Part shown: positions 11,401 through 20,718 of the stretch, one piece after another
How positions within the stretch are numbered: the first letter of the stretch is position 1
Layout: every line of letters begins with the position of its first letter
Assembly (NCBI GenBank): GCA_965205045.1
Contig: OZ242031.1
Location: 3,224,001-3,288,000, forward strand
Length of the DNA stretch: 64,000 nucleotides
Direction of reading: 5' to 3'
DNA from: UBA6522 sp965205045
GTDB taxonomy: Bacteria > Pseudomonadota > Gammaproteobacteria > Steroidobacterales > Rariloculaceae
Position numbers and translations under genes: made by a program
The notes under the pieces: model-generated
Database searches by the model: none
What the model was told of the DNA's origin: nothing
What the model saw: only the letters and a program-made list of their open reading frames with translations

Positions 11401-12786
11401 GTAGGGCAGTCCGGCGGCGGCGTAGCGCAGGGGCGGGTTGCCGCCGCTGGCCGCGGGCACGGCGGGAGCCCGCAGGGCCGAACCGCTGACCCAATACTGA
11501 TCGGTGACCGCCGCGGCGCCGAAATCCGGCATCAGGTCCTCGGGACTGACGGTCCAGTCGAATGACAGCGTGTCGGTGTCCCCGTCGTAGTCGCGCACGG
11601 TGACGGTGGCGGCGCCGGAGCCCGCGGCCGTGGGGGTGCCGGAGACGCGCCGTGTGCTGAGCATGCGCACCCCGTAGGGCAGTCCGGCGGCGGCGTAGCG
11701 CAGGCGCGGGTTGCCGCCGCTGGCCGCCGGCGCGGTGAACCTCGGGATGGCGGTGTTCTGCGTCCAGGATTTGGCGGCGACCGAGGCGGTGCCGAAGTCC
11801 GGCATGGGGTCGGCCACGGTCCAGTCGAAGGACAGCGTGTCGGTGTCCCCGTCGGCGTCGGCGGCCGTCACCGTGAAGGTGCCCGAACCGGCCTCGGTGG
11901 GCCGGCCCAGCACCACCCGGGTGGATGCCAGGAACCTCACCCCGGCGGGCAGTCCGCTGCCCGAGTAGGTCAGGCGCCCGTCGCCCCCGGTGGCCGCGGG
12001 CACGTTGACGAAGGTGATGTGGGTGTTCAGTGTCCAGGACTGGTCGGCAATGCTCGCATCGCCGAAGTCCGGCATCAGGTCGGGCGTGGCCGGCGCCGCC
12101 ACCGTCCAGGCGAAGCTCAACGTGTCGGTGTCCCCGTCCTTGTCGCTCACCGTGACGGTGGCCGTGCCCATGCCGGCGGCGGTGGGGGTGCCCGAGACCA
12201 GGCGGGCGCTGGACATGCTCACCCCGGCGGGCAGCCCGCTGTCGGAGTAGCTCAACGGCGAATTGCCGCCGCTGGCCGCGGGCACGGTGAAGGCGGCGAT
12301 GGCGCTGTTCCGCGTCCAGCCCTTCGCCGCCACCGTGGCGGTGCCGAAGTCCGGCATCGGGTCGGCCGGCGAAGGCGGCGTCACCGTGACCGACAGCGAA
12401 CCGCCGAGGTTGGAGCAGGGGTTCGAATCCACGAGCTCGCCCGCCCTGATCAGCAGGATCAGCGCGCAGGACTGCAGCTGATACGTGTACGTGCCGGGGG
12501 GTTGATCGGTGAACGACCGGCTGACCGGGCCGCGGCCCAGGCTGTAGGTGTTGCTGGCGCCGTTGGGCACGGTCTCCACCAGCCTGTAGGTGTGGAAGCG
12601 GCGCGGGTTGCCGGCGGTGACGTCCGCCGCCAGCGCCGGCGGCGAGGCGTCGCTGACGGTGTAGCTGCCGGTGGTGCTGGGGTTGGGGCTGGCGCTGAGC
12701 GCGCCGAGCGCGGGGCCGGCCATCAACGTGCCGAGGCACAGGGTGGCGAGGGCTGAGACGATCGTCCTTGATCGGGTCGGGGTCAT
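8419..12786 (-). CDS. Giant secreted Ig-repeat protein with C-terminal LAS-type metallopeptidase domain (B, intact)
   Basis: The start is ATG 12786, with GGAGG about 8 nt upstream and a Sec signal peptide (TRSRTIVSALATLCLGTLMAG); the frame stays open further upstream but that part is not protein-like. The protein is 1455 aa. After a bracket domain (SASPNPSTTGSYTVS) come eight He_PIG-like repeats of about 88 aa (PDFGTATVAAKxW...GLPAGV...SGTP...DGDTDTLSFDWTV), a second bracket domain (about 860-955), an FG-GAP-like part (DFDGNNHTDLLIKR, DFNLDGFVDVLLRG), a helical middle, and from about 1277 a LAS-type domain. Zinc-ligand candidates are H1366/D1373 (HRDGKRVD) and H1447/H1449 (HDNHIHID), as in M74/M15 peptidases that cut peptidoglycan peptides. 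No autotransporter or T1SS signal was seen. The adjacent secretin gene suggests T2SS export (inference). The role could be a toxin or wall remodelling. Confidence 0.8.
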   Translation of the reverse strand: MTPTRSRTIVSALATLCLGTLMAGPALGALSASPNPSTTGSYTVSDASPPALAADVTAGNPRRFHTYRLVETVPNGASNTYSLGRGPVSRSFTDQPPGTYTYQLQSCALILLIRAGELVDSNPCSNLGGSLSVTVTPPSPADPMPDFGTATVAAKGWTRNSAIAAFTVPAASGGNSPLSYSDSGLPAGVSMSSARLVSGTPTAAGMGTATVTVSDKDGDTDTLSFAWTVAAPATPDLMPDFGDASIADQSWTLNTHITFVNVPAATGGDGRLTYSGSGLPAGVRFLASTRVVLGRPTEAGSGTFTVTAADADGDTDTLSFDWTVADPMPDFGTASVAAKSWTQNTAIPRFTAPAASGGNPRLRYAAAGLPYGVRMLSTRRVSGTPTAAGSGAATVTVRDYDGDTDTLSFDWTVSPEDLMPDFGAAAVTDQYWVSGSALRAPAVPAASGGNPPLRYAAAGLPYGVTMSSSRSISGTPLWAAAGTATITVADVDGDTDTLSFDWTTYDPLRLPVLSSKNWTQNRAIVPFGVAAAGGVAPLAHTVGGLPAGVTASSSGSVSGTPTGTGSGTATVSVTDAIGNAQSGSFTWRVAAEPVDRTPSFATVSVPAKSWTRHDAIAAFTVPAATGGDGTLTYSATGLPAGVTMSSSRAVSGTPTAAGSGTAIVTARDTDGDTDSVSFNWTVSADLKPSFATVTLTNRNWTEGQAVSGFTVPAATGGDGTLNYVAGGLPSGVSMDSSRTVSGTPDRSGSGTGTVTATDADGDTASVRFPWTVSPGPNDRAPSFAMGSVAKQQWLVRRAIAGLTVPAASGGDGTLTYTASGLPAGVTMSSARVVSGSPAAIGSGTATVTVTDADGDFAKLSFDWAVVVSTPVLSATPNPSTTGNFTVSWNAFLTEHNEYFLVETAPTATVTSHAVDAVRSKQFVAKPDGTYSYRMRGCRTEYDRDINAPSYRCIDLGNALTVTVDGPVPDSVAKQLRYTYTAHVGDFDGNNHTDLLIKRTSAGVGAGIFQTVILSQESKGKFALEAPSETGILTASAFPVASGVDLVVGDFNLDGFVDVLLRGLGSAITGELDRIVYAPGGKTGGHPTKLKTVDTAFKKFLTQVNAWIDDPRYFDKNAVSVTSVQTSGFTIVYHCMDDESGNFYYTDYPCPFNHTEIDRVYEPFKGVVTVISYGNFNDDALEFARQFSLVDGRINPNVSLGSQSARNLSTILERIFGVEILEGQLEETCTGSFTYENRLDIPCDRPGMIGRTILGWVLDIFVSTAEAQTTDSNVNVQLPRDWPGLRGYGSNFPQGWDGTCPIGSTNICDYRTGQYGTAGTIEDLKALGTEWNKKYPNGPPIYVGDISVRNGRAWPLDANNRPWHADHRDGKRVDVRPIHNDGTDEPLTWESNTYDREKTKELIKMILEDSSVTRVIFNDPMIFSDSEFEGESRLHRDSPGNRPVHDNHIHIDYDRN

Positions 12787-13635
12787 GGCGCGTCCTCCGT
12801 GACAGGCGCTCGTTGAAAGAGGGGAAAAGAGGGCCGATGCCGCGCGGGTCCGGCATCGGCCGGGGGCCGGGGAACGCGGCCCGTTCGCGCGCGGGCGCGC
12901 CGTCGGGGACGGCGGCCTCGGCGAGATGGGGCGGGAGGGGAAGGATGCGGGCAACGCCGCCCGGGGCACGCGCCGGGCAACCGCCCGTTCGTGCGAACAC
13001 GGTTCAGGCTGCCGCACGGCGGGACCGCGCCGCGCGATCCCCCGCCCGAGGGCCCGGATGAATGGAAAACGCCGCGCCCCGAACGGGCCCGGCAGGGAAC
13101 AAAGTGCCGATCCGCGGCGCCGGCGCGCGTTCATCCCTGAACCTCCCGGGGCGCCCCTGCGGGGGGCCGTCCCCTGTGGACTTCCTGTCCTGATCTCCGG
13201 CTCGCCGGGGCGTCGGCGCCCGCTTCGGGCGGACGCGCTCCCGGCGACCGGGCGGAAAACTAACCGCCCGGAATCGCGCTGTCAAGCCTTGAAATCACGC
13301 CCCCGCCGTGGCACCGCGCGCCCACGTGCACGCGCGGGGCTGCGACCGGCAAAGGGCTGCGACCGGCAAAGGGCTGCGACCGGCAAAGGGCTGCGACCGG
13401 CAGACGATGAACCCGGATCGAATCCGCCCGCCGCCACGATGTTGCTGCCCGCAGGGGATCGCCACCCGCCAGAAATTGCTCCCTGCAAGGGGCTGCGCCT
13501 CCGCAGGGGGGTGCGACCTGCAACGGGCTGTTCCCTGAAGGGGGGGTGCACAGCGACTTCGGATCGAGCCGTCATCGGCCGCAGTGTGGGTCCAGTCGCG
13601 CCGCCGACGCGGCGTCGATCACAAACCGGTGCAAG
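12787..13635. other. Long non-coding leader/intergenic region between gspD and B
   Basis: This is an 850-bp, very GC-rich stretch. Open frames exist on both strands but none looks like protein. The promoter of B must lie here unless B is transcribed through from gspD, which has the same orientation. It contains the 17-bp tandem repeat at 13337-13402 and degenerate relatives of it up to about 13550. No clear terminator was seen. Confidence 0.5.
13337..13402. repeat. Four tandem copies of a 17-bp unit
   Basis: The unit gggctgcgaccggcaaa is repeated four times, the last copy incomplete, with looser copies (ggctgcgcctccgcag, gtgcgacctgcaac) downstream to about 13530. There are no spacers, so it is not a CRISPR array. 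It lies upstream of gene B and downstream of gspD. Its role is unknown. Confidence 0.85.
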
Positions 13636-15573
13636 CTACCGTACTCCGGCCTCGCCCTGAGGAGCGGCCTGCGGCATGGGCGCTTCCTCCAGCGCCGGCA
13701 ACGTCGGACGGACCTCGTCGCGCATCGGCGGGACGCCGGCCGCGCCCTGCTCAAGCTGCAGGCCGCGGATGTGGCGGTACTTGGCGTCCGTCTGGAACGC
13801 GGCTTGCGCGCTGTCGCGCAGGATGGTCGGACGGATGAACACCATCAGGTTCGTTTTCTTCAGTTCCGTCGAGCGGGACCGGAACAGCGCCCCCACGCCG
13901 GGCACGCGGCCCAGCAGCGGCACGCGCTGCTCGACCTCCCGCAACTGATCGTCGATCAGCCCGCCGAGCACCAGAATGGCGCCGTCCTGCACGAACACGG
14001 ACGTGCGGATGCTTCTCCGGTCGGTGACGAGATCCACCGCGCCCTGCACGCCTTGGCTGATGCTGGAGGTTTCCTGCTCGATGACGAGTTTCACGCCGGA
14101 GCCCTCGTTGATCTGGGGCGTGATCATCAGCCGCGTGCCGACCGGCGTGCGGTTGATGGTCTGAAAGGGGTTCACATTCCCGGTGGCGGTGCCGGCCGCG
14201 CTGTACCGCCCGGTCAGGAAGGGCACTTCGCTGCCCACTTCGATCTGCGCCTCCTCGTTGTCCAGCGTCACGATGGTGGGCGTGGCGATGATGTTCGTGG
14301 AGGCGTCGCCCGCCAGCGCCGTGAGCACGGCCGCCCAACTGGAGCTTGAATCTCCGACGCGCCCGACGGCGGAAACCACGCCTTCGGGAACGGAGGTTGC
14401 GACGCTTGCCTCGGCGCTTCCCGCCAGAGGGGCCAACTGAAATATGCCCGGCGCGGAGGAGGGAAAATTGGTGCCCGCGACGGGGTTGTTCTCGTACGCG
14501 CCGGCCAGCGCCCAGGTCACGCCGAGTTCGTTGGCGCGTTTCTCCGTCAATTCCACGATGATGGCGTCGACCTGCACCTGCGCGCGGGGAATGTCGAGCT
14601 TGTCGATGACCGCGTTCATGTCCTGCAGAACTCTTGCGGGCGCGTTGATGATCAGTGAGTTGGTGCCCGGGTCGGCCCACAGTTTGATCGATTCGGCTCC
14701 ATTTTCGCCCGTGCCCCCGAATTGGGACTGCAGGTTCGTCGCCAATGTTTCGGCGTCGGCGTAGTTCAGGTAACGCACATGGGCATCGCCGCCCTCCCCG
14801 GACGGGGTGTCCAGATGCGCGATCAGCGCCCGGTAGCGCAACCGGCGGTTGAGCGGGCCGTGGACGAGCAGCGTGTTGGTGCGGTCGTCCGCGGCCACCT
14901 GAAGGGCCTGCAGGCCCTCCGCGGCCTCGGCCTGGCTCAGAATGCCGAGCATCGAGACGACTTCGCCGGCCGAGGCGGTTTCCAGCCGCACGACCTCGAA
15001 CTCGGACTCCGACGCGGTGTCCATGCGGTCGATGACGGACAGCAGGCGGTTCACGTTTGCTCCGCGGTCGGCGACGATCAGGGTGTTGATCCCTGGGTGC
15101 GCGGCCAGGTGCGCGTACTGCGGCATCAGCGGGCGCAGCAGCGGCACGAGCTGGGCCGCGCCCACGCTTTCCAGTTCCACGATCCGCGTCACGATGCGGT
15201 CCGCGCCCTCTCCCCCGGCCACCGCCGGGTGAACCCGCGCGTTCGCGTCGGGCACGATCTTGATGACCTCCCCGGACTCGAACGCGACGAACCCGTGCAC
15301 GGCGAGCGTGGCCAGGAACGCCTCGTAGAACGCCCCGGGCGACATCGGGGAATTGGACAGGAACGTGACCTGTCCGGTCACGCGGGGATCGACGAGGAAA
15401 TTCCTCCCCGTCACCTCCCCCACCGCCTCCACGATCCGGCGCAGGTCCGCGTCCCGGTAGTTGGGCATGATTTCAAGATCCGGGGTTTGCGCGCCGGTGT
15501 ATGCGCTCATCGTGAGCAACGCCGTTGCCATGACAGCCAGGAGGAGGGAACGGCATTGAATGAGCGGTGGCAT
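13636..15573 (-). CDS. gspD: Type II secretion system secretin GspD
   Basis: This is a 645-aa outer-membrane secretin. ATG 15573 has AGGAGA 6 nt upstream and a signal peptide (LLLAVMATALLTMSAYTGAQ). A GTG at 15609 overlapping the gspC stop is a less likely start. The N0 domain begins DLEIMPNYRDADLRRIVEAVGE, followed by N1-N3 repeats (VVRLETASAGEVVSML, VRYLNYADAETLATNL) and the secretin core (VGSEVPFLTG, VGTRLMITPQIN, VLGGLIDDQ, VPLLGRVPGVGALF, TNLMVFIRPTI). It forms the channel for folded periplasmic proteins. It sits downstream of a truncated gspC and upstream of gene B in the same orientation. No other T2SS genes are in the window, so the rest of the system must be elsewhere. Identification is secure. 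Confidence 0.95.
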   Translation of the reverse strand: MPPLIQCRSLLLAVMATALLTMSAYTGAQTPDLEIMPNYRDADLRRIVEAVGEVTGRNFLVDPRVTGQVTFLSNSPMSPGAFYEAFLATLAVHGFVAFESGEVIKIVPDANARVHPAVAGGEGADRIVTRIVELESVGAAQLVPLLRPLMPQYAHLAAHPGINTLIVADRGANVNRLLSVIDRMDTASESEFEVVRLETASAGEVVSMLGILSQAEAAEGLQALQVAADDRTNTLLVHGPLNRRLRYRALIAHLDTPSGEGGDAHVRYLNYADAETLATNLQSQFGGTGENGAESIKLWADPGTNSLIINAPARVLQDMNAVIDKLDIPRAQVQVDAIIVELTEKRANELGVTWALAGAYENNPVAGTNFPSSAPGIFQLAPLAGSAEASVATSVPEGVVSAVGRVGDSSSSWAAVLTALAGDASTNIIATPTIVTLDNEEAQIEVGSEVPFLTGRYSAAGTATGNVNPFQTINRTPVGTRLMITPQINEGSGVKLVIEQETSSISQGVQGAVDLVTDRRSIRTSVFVQDGAILVLGGLIDDQLREVEQRVPLLGRVPGVGALFRSRSTELKKTNLMVFIRPTILRDSAQAAFQTDAKYRHIRGLQLEQGAAGVPPMRDEVRPTLPALEEAPMPQAAPQGEAGVR

Positions 15574-15605
15574 GGAAGTCTCCTGGAAGGGGTGGGGGAT
15601 GCGGT

Positions 15606-16075
15606 TCACGGGACGTGCTCGGGGGTCTGCACAACGGACGTATCGACCGTCAGCACCCGGGGCGAGCCGTCGCGGATGAGGACGAGGTTGGCCTGCGAGG
15701 ATTCGGCGAGGCGTTCGAAAACCTCAGGGGCCTGGCCCGGCTCGCGCAGCGCGGCGCCGTTGATCTCGGTCACCACGTCTCCGGGCTCGAACCCCAGGGC
15801 CTCGAACGGCGCCGGACCGCCGCGCGGATTGAGCCGGAAACCCACCATCGTGCCCTGCTCGACATGGGGCACTGCGTGCGCGATCCGGCTCAACCGCAGC
15901 GCGTCGCCGCTCGGAGCCGTTTCCGGCGAGGACGGCGATGCGGCTGCGCCCAGAGGCGCGAACGGATTGGGCGCGGCGGCGGTGAACCCTAGACTGTTGT
16001 CGGCAGGCTCGCTTCGGGGCAAGCGAAGCGTCTGGAACCGGCCGGCAACGTCGAGGATCACCCGGTCGGCGTGAG
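15606..16075 (-). pseudogene. gspC: GspC, C-terminal PDZ part only (5'-truncated)
   Basis: The frame ends 32 nt before gspD and reads ADRVILDVAGRFQTLRLPR, then a PDZ-like domain (MVGFRLNPRGGPAPFEALGFEPGDVVTEINGAAL, about the last 90 residues), the usual C-terminal arrangement of the T2SS inner-membrane clamp protein GspC. Upstream of about 16075 the sequence becomes an Ig-like repeat read on the other strand (gene C), so the membrane anchor and most of the HR domain are missing. Without them GspC could not link the inner-membrane platform to GspD. The junction lies in sequence that recurs at 16623, so a collapsed-repeat assembly error is possible. Confidence 0.75.
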
Positions 16076-19000
16076 ACGCCAGCTCCGGCACCGCCACCGT
16101 CACGGCGAGGGACGCCGACGGGGACACCGCCACGCTGGATTTCAACTGGACCGTGGCCGACCCCATGCCGGACTTCGGCAACGCCTCGGTCGCGGCCAAG
16201 GCCTGGACGCAGAACACCGCCATCTCGATATTCACGGTGCCAGCGGCCACGGGCGGCAACCCGCCCCTGCGCTACGCCGCCTCCGGGCTGCCCGCCGGGG
16301 TCGCCATGTCGAGCTTGAGGCGCGTCTCCGGCACCCCGGGCGCCGCCGGCATGGGCACCGCCACGGTGACGGTCACCGACAGCGACGGCGACACCGACAC
16401 GCTGTCCTTCGACTGGACCGTGAAGGAGGACCTCGTGCCCTCGTTCGGCACCGCCTCGGTCGCCGACCAGGACTGGACCCTGCGCACCTCGATCTCGGCG
16501 TTCACGGTGCCCGCGGCCCGCGGCGGCGACGGCACGCTGAGGTACTCCGTCAGCGGCCTGCCCCGGGGCGTGCGGATGTCCACATCCACCCGCCAGGTGT
16601 CCGGAAGACCCCTCGGCAACGACGCCAGCTCCGGCACCGCCACCGTCACGGCGAGGGACGCCGACGGGGACACCGCCACGCTGGATTTCAACACTGGACC
16701 GTGGCCGACCCCATGCCGGACTTCGGCAACGCCTCGGTCGCGGCCAAGGCCTGGACGCAGAACACCGCCATCCCGAGATTCACGGTGCCGGCGGCCACGG
16801 GCGGAAACGCGCCCCGCCGCTACTCCGTCACAGGCCTGCCCGACGGGGTGCGCATGTTCAGCACCCGAGGGGTCTACGGCACCCCCACGGCCGCGGGCTC
16901 CGGCACCGCCACCGTCACCGTGCGCGACCACGACGGGGACACCGACACGCTTTCGTTTGACTGGACCGTCGCCGCGGGGGACCTGATGCCGGATTTCGGC
17001 GCCGCGGCGATCGCGAAGCGGTACTGGGTCACCGGCACGGCCCTGCAGGCGCTCACCGTGCCCGCGGCCACCGGCGGCAACCCGCCCCTGAGCTACACCG
17101 CAAGCGGACTGCCCAACGGCGTGAGCATGTCCACAACGACGCGCCAGGTATCGGGCACGCCGCTCTCCGCCGCCACCGGCACCGCCACGATCACCGTCAC
17201 CGACGTCGATGGCGACACCGACACCCTGAGCTTCGACTGGACGACCTACGACCCGCTCCGGCTCCCGGTCCTGTACTCGAAGAACTGGACGCAGAACCGG
17301 GCCGTCGCGTCGTTCGTGGCCGCCACCGGCGGGGTCGCCCCGCTCGCCCACACCGTCAGCGGACTGCCCGCCGGGGTGACCGCGTCCTCGTCCGGCGGCA
17401 TTTCCGGCACGCCCACCGGCACCGGGTCGGGCACCGCCACGGTCTCCGTCACCGACGCCATCGGCAACACCGACACCCGATCCTTCACCTGGCGCGTGGC
17501 CGCCGAACCCGCCGATCTGACCCCCTCGTTCGCCACGGTGACCGTGCCCGCGAAAAGCTGGACCCGGCACGATGCGATCTCCGCGTTCACGGTCCCGGCG
17601 GCCAGCGGCGGGGACGGCACACTGACCTACTCCGCCACCGGACTGCCCGCCGGGGTGACCATGTCCTCGGACCGCTCCGTCTCCGGCATCCCCACCGCCG
17701 CCGGCTCCGGAACCGCCACAATCACCGCAACCGACACCGACGGGGATACCGCTACCGTGGCGTTCGCCTGGAACGTGTCGGCGGACGCCATACCGTCGTT
17801 CGCAGCGGTCCCGCTCATCAAGCGGAACTGGACCGAGGGCACCGCCGTCACGGCCTTCACCGTGCCCGCGGCCACCGGCGGCGACGGGATGCTCACGTAC
17901 ACCGCATCCGGGTTGCCCTCGGGCGTATCGATGGCCGCCACGCGGTCGGTTTCCGGTACGCCGGATAGATCCGGTTCCGGCACGGCCACCGTGACGGCAA
18001 CCGACGCCGACGGCGACACCGCCTCGGTGCGATTCGACTGGACGGTGTCTCCGGGTCCCGGAGACCAGGCGCCGGTGTTCAGTCAGCAAAAACTCCAGGA
18101 GCAGGACTGGATCGTGCGGCGTTCCATCCAAACCTTCACCGTGCCCGCCGCGATCGGCGGTGACGGCAGCATCGTGTACACCGCCGAGGGACTGCCCGGC
18201 GGCATCGCCCTATCGGCGCAGCGCCTCGTTTCGGGGCGCGCCACCGCCACCGGATCCGGCACCGCCCGGATCACGGCGACGGACGCCGACGGGGACTTCG
18301 CCACGGCCACGTTCGACTGGACCGTGTACGCATCGGCACCGGTGCTCTCCGCCAATCCGAACCCCTCGACCACGAGCGACTTCACGGTCAGCTGGACGAC
18401 GTTTCACACCTATGACGAGGAGTACTTCCTCATCGAAACGGCCCCCGACGGCACCGTCAAGTCCTATGGCGTTCTCGCCGCAGTGGAAAAGAAATTCGTT
18501 GCCAAGCCCGACGGCATGTACACGTACCGGATGCAGGGCTGCCGCACCGAATACGACCCGCAAGACTTGGAGAAATACACATGCAGCAATCTCGGCAACG
18601 CGCTCTCGGTGACGGTCAGGGGACCGAAACCGGACCCGGTCGCCAAGCAGTTGACTTACACCTACACGGCGCACCTCGGGCACCTGGACGACAACATGCT
18701 CACCGACCTGTTGATCAAGCGCACGTCACCGGGCGCCGGCGCCGGGATATTCCAGACCGTCGTCCTGAGCCAGAAATCCAAGGGCAAATTCACCCTGGTC
18801 GCGCCTTCGGAAACCCAGGTCATGACCATGTCCGCCTACCCGGCCGCCAGCGCCGTGGAACTAGTGCTCGGAGACTACAACCTGGACGGGTTCGTGGACA
18901 TCCTGCTGCGCGGTCTCGGCAGCGCGGTCACCGGCGCGCTGGACCATATCGTGTACGCGCCCGGCGGAAAAGTCGGCGGTCATCCAGCCAAGTTGAAGAC

Positions 19001-20033
19001 CGTGGACGCCGCATTCAAGAAGTTCCTCACCGAAACCAGTGGATGGATCCGCGACAGCGACTATTTCGAGAAAAACGCCAACAGGTTTCCGGCCGGAGAA
19101 TATCTGGACGCCACCAGACTACGCCTTTGCCGCCAAGGAGCAACGGGCCGGGAATACCATAGCGAATCCATCTGCGCAGCCGGCGATACGTTCGTCCGGT
19201 GGGTGTACGCGCCGTTTCCAAACACGATGACGATCCTCTCGTTCAAACATTTCAACGACGACGCGCTGGAATTCGCGCGACAATTCGCCCGCGACCGTGG
19301 CAGAGTGAATCCAAATGTAAGCTTGGGAAGTCACGCCGCCCGAAACCTGGGCAGTATATTGGAAGGGATACTTGGGGTTGAGGTCCTCAACGGCAATCTG
19401 GACGCAGCTTGCACGGGTACGTTCAACTACGATGCCGACACTGACTTCCCCTGCGGCAATCCCTCATTTGTGGGCCGACTCCTTATGGGTCTCGTCAGTG
19501 TGGTTTTTTCGGAAGCACGTGCCCAGACCAACGCCCCAATCGACACGCAGCTGCCAAAGCCAACGCCCGGAATCACTGGTTACGGCGAGGACTACGAACC
19601 GAAATATGCCGACGAATCAGGTGACGTGAGTTATCGTATCGGCCAATACGGCACGGAAGAGACCGTCAATTCCATAGTTGAAGTCGGAAAGCGGTGGCAC
19701 TAGAAGTACCCAAATGGGCCAAAAATTTTCGTCGGCGATATTAGCTTCGAAGGGGGCGCCGACCACCCCGACCATGCGGGCCATACAAATGGTAGGGTCG
19801 TCGACATCCGGCCGATACACAAGCACGGCACAGACGAAGCCTTGGAATGGCGCGATGAGACCAAGTACGACCGGGGAAAGACGAAGGAACTAATCAAAGA
19901 GATTCTGGCAGACGACAATGCGCAGTACATCTTGTTCAATGATCCGGAAATCATTAACGATCCACAGATGGAGGGCGTCGTGATATCCTGGGAAATGCAC
20001 GACAATCATCTGCATGTGGTATACAGGGAGTGA
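16076..20033 (+). pseudogene. Ig-repeat/LAS-peptidase protein C, 5'-truncated with frameshift and nonsense codon
   Basis: This is a homologue of B with three lesions. It lacks its start and signal peptide, beginning mid-repeat at the gspC junction. A 2-nt insertion at about 16691 (ttcaacactgg versus ttcaactgg at 16149) shifts frame inside repeat 2. An in-frame TAG at 19701-19703 (KRWH-stop-KYPNGP) replaces the lysine found in A and B. The rest of the LAS domain is open after the stop, with HTNGRVVD (H-x6-D) and HDNHLHVVY. Domains run as Ig-like repeats (16076-18330), bracket domain (NPNPSTTSDFTVSW), FG-GAP-like part (DYNLDGFVDILLRG) and LAS domain (19560-20033). About nine repeats are visible, two of them sharing an identical stretch of about 150 bp. 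The truncated product would lack the zinc site. Confidence 0.82.
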
Positions 20034-20040
20034 TTGGACC

Positions 20041-20718
20041 ATGAATCGGCCATCGCCATGGGTTGAGTGGATCGGATGCCTGTGCTTCGCTGCAGCAGCG
20101 TCGGCCGATGACGTGACCGTCAGCAAGCTGATCCCATTCGCCGAATTCTCACTTTACATCCCAGTATCCCCGGGCGTGTCCTCGGCCTGGCGGAACCATG
20201 CTGCGGATTCCGAAAACCGTCCGACCAGAACGGGCCGCATCGGCCATGTCATGCTGGCCGACGACAGCTTCCTGTCTATCGCAGAGTACCGCGTGATTTC
20301 CGACTGGGTCGCCTCACACAACGACCATGTCGCACCGGAATATCTGGATATGGTCGCGGTCTTGGAGAATCGTGGTGAAGTTGCGGTTGGCCCGATACAG
20401 GTTGACCTGTACCGAGACCGCAAAGTCGGTGAGACAGCCGAGGCGGCATGCGAGGCACCACTGACGGTTCCACATCCGAACACGCAGGCCGTCTGGCAGG
20501 GTTCGGTCCTGGTCGATACAAACGAAATCGTTAGTCTCGAAGGCAAGACGGCCATCGGTGTGAAATTCGGCTTCATTCCTATCTTTGACAGTCTATTGGA
20601 TGATTTGACAGTGCTAGGTTTGTGGCCGTGGGAGGTCAAGTACGAGATCAGGTTGCAATGCACTGGTTGCTCGCCCGAGGTCGTGTCCGTGTCCCTTCCC
20701 ATGGGCAAAGTGTGTTGA
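20041..20718 (+). CDS. Small exported CxxC protein, putative partner/immunity protein of C
   Basis: This 225-aa protein starts at ATG 20041, 7 nt after the ancestral stop of C, the same spacing as A and its partner. The signal peptide is NRPSPWVEWIGCLCFAAAASA. It is the closest relative of the protein at 4317: both have SAWRNHAADSENRP or TAWRNHAADSENRP, RTGRIGHVM, EYRVIS.WVASHNDH, PEYLDMVAV, YRDRKVGETA, LEGKTAIGVKFG, LWPWEVKYE, CTGC and an extra C-terminal cysteine (MGKVC). It remains intact behind a multiply broken effector. Function unknown; immunity or inhibitor is inferred from context. Confidence 0.75.
   Translation: MNRPSPWVEWIGCLCFAAAASADDVTVSKLIPFAEFSLYIPVSPGVSSAWRNHAADSENRPTRTGRIGHVMLADDSFLSIAEYRVISDWVASHNDHVAPEYLDMVAVLENRGEVAVGPIQVDLYRDRKVGETAEAACEAPLTVPHPNTQAVWQGSVLVDTNEIVSLEGKTAIGVKFGFIPIFDSLLDDLTVLGLWPWEVKYEIRLQCTGCSPEVVSVSLPMGKVC

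Noticed and set aside
10355..13000. 881-codon minus-strand frame overlapping gene B
   Set aside because: It is rich in R, H, G and P, the shadow of B's Ig repeats in the next frame.
12787..13134. 116-residue N-terminal extension of gene B
   Set aside because: The extension is arginine/proline-rich shadow; a ribosome binding site and signal peptide start at 12786.
13337..13402. Possible CRISPR array
   Set aside because: Units are 17 bp and directly adjacent with no spacers, and no cas genes are nearby.
14722..16074. 450-codon plus-strand frame
   Set aside because: Antisense to gspD and gspC; no domain visible.
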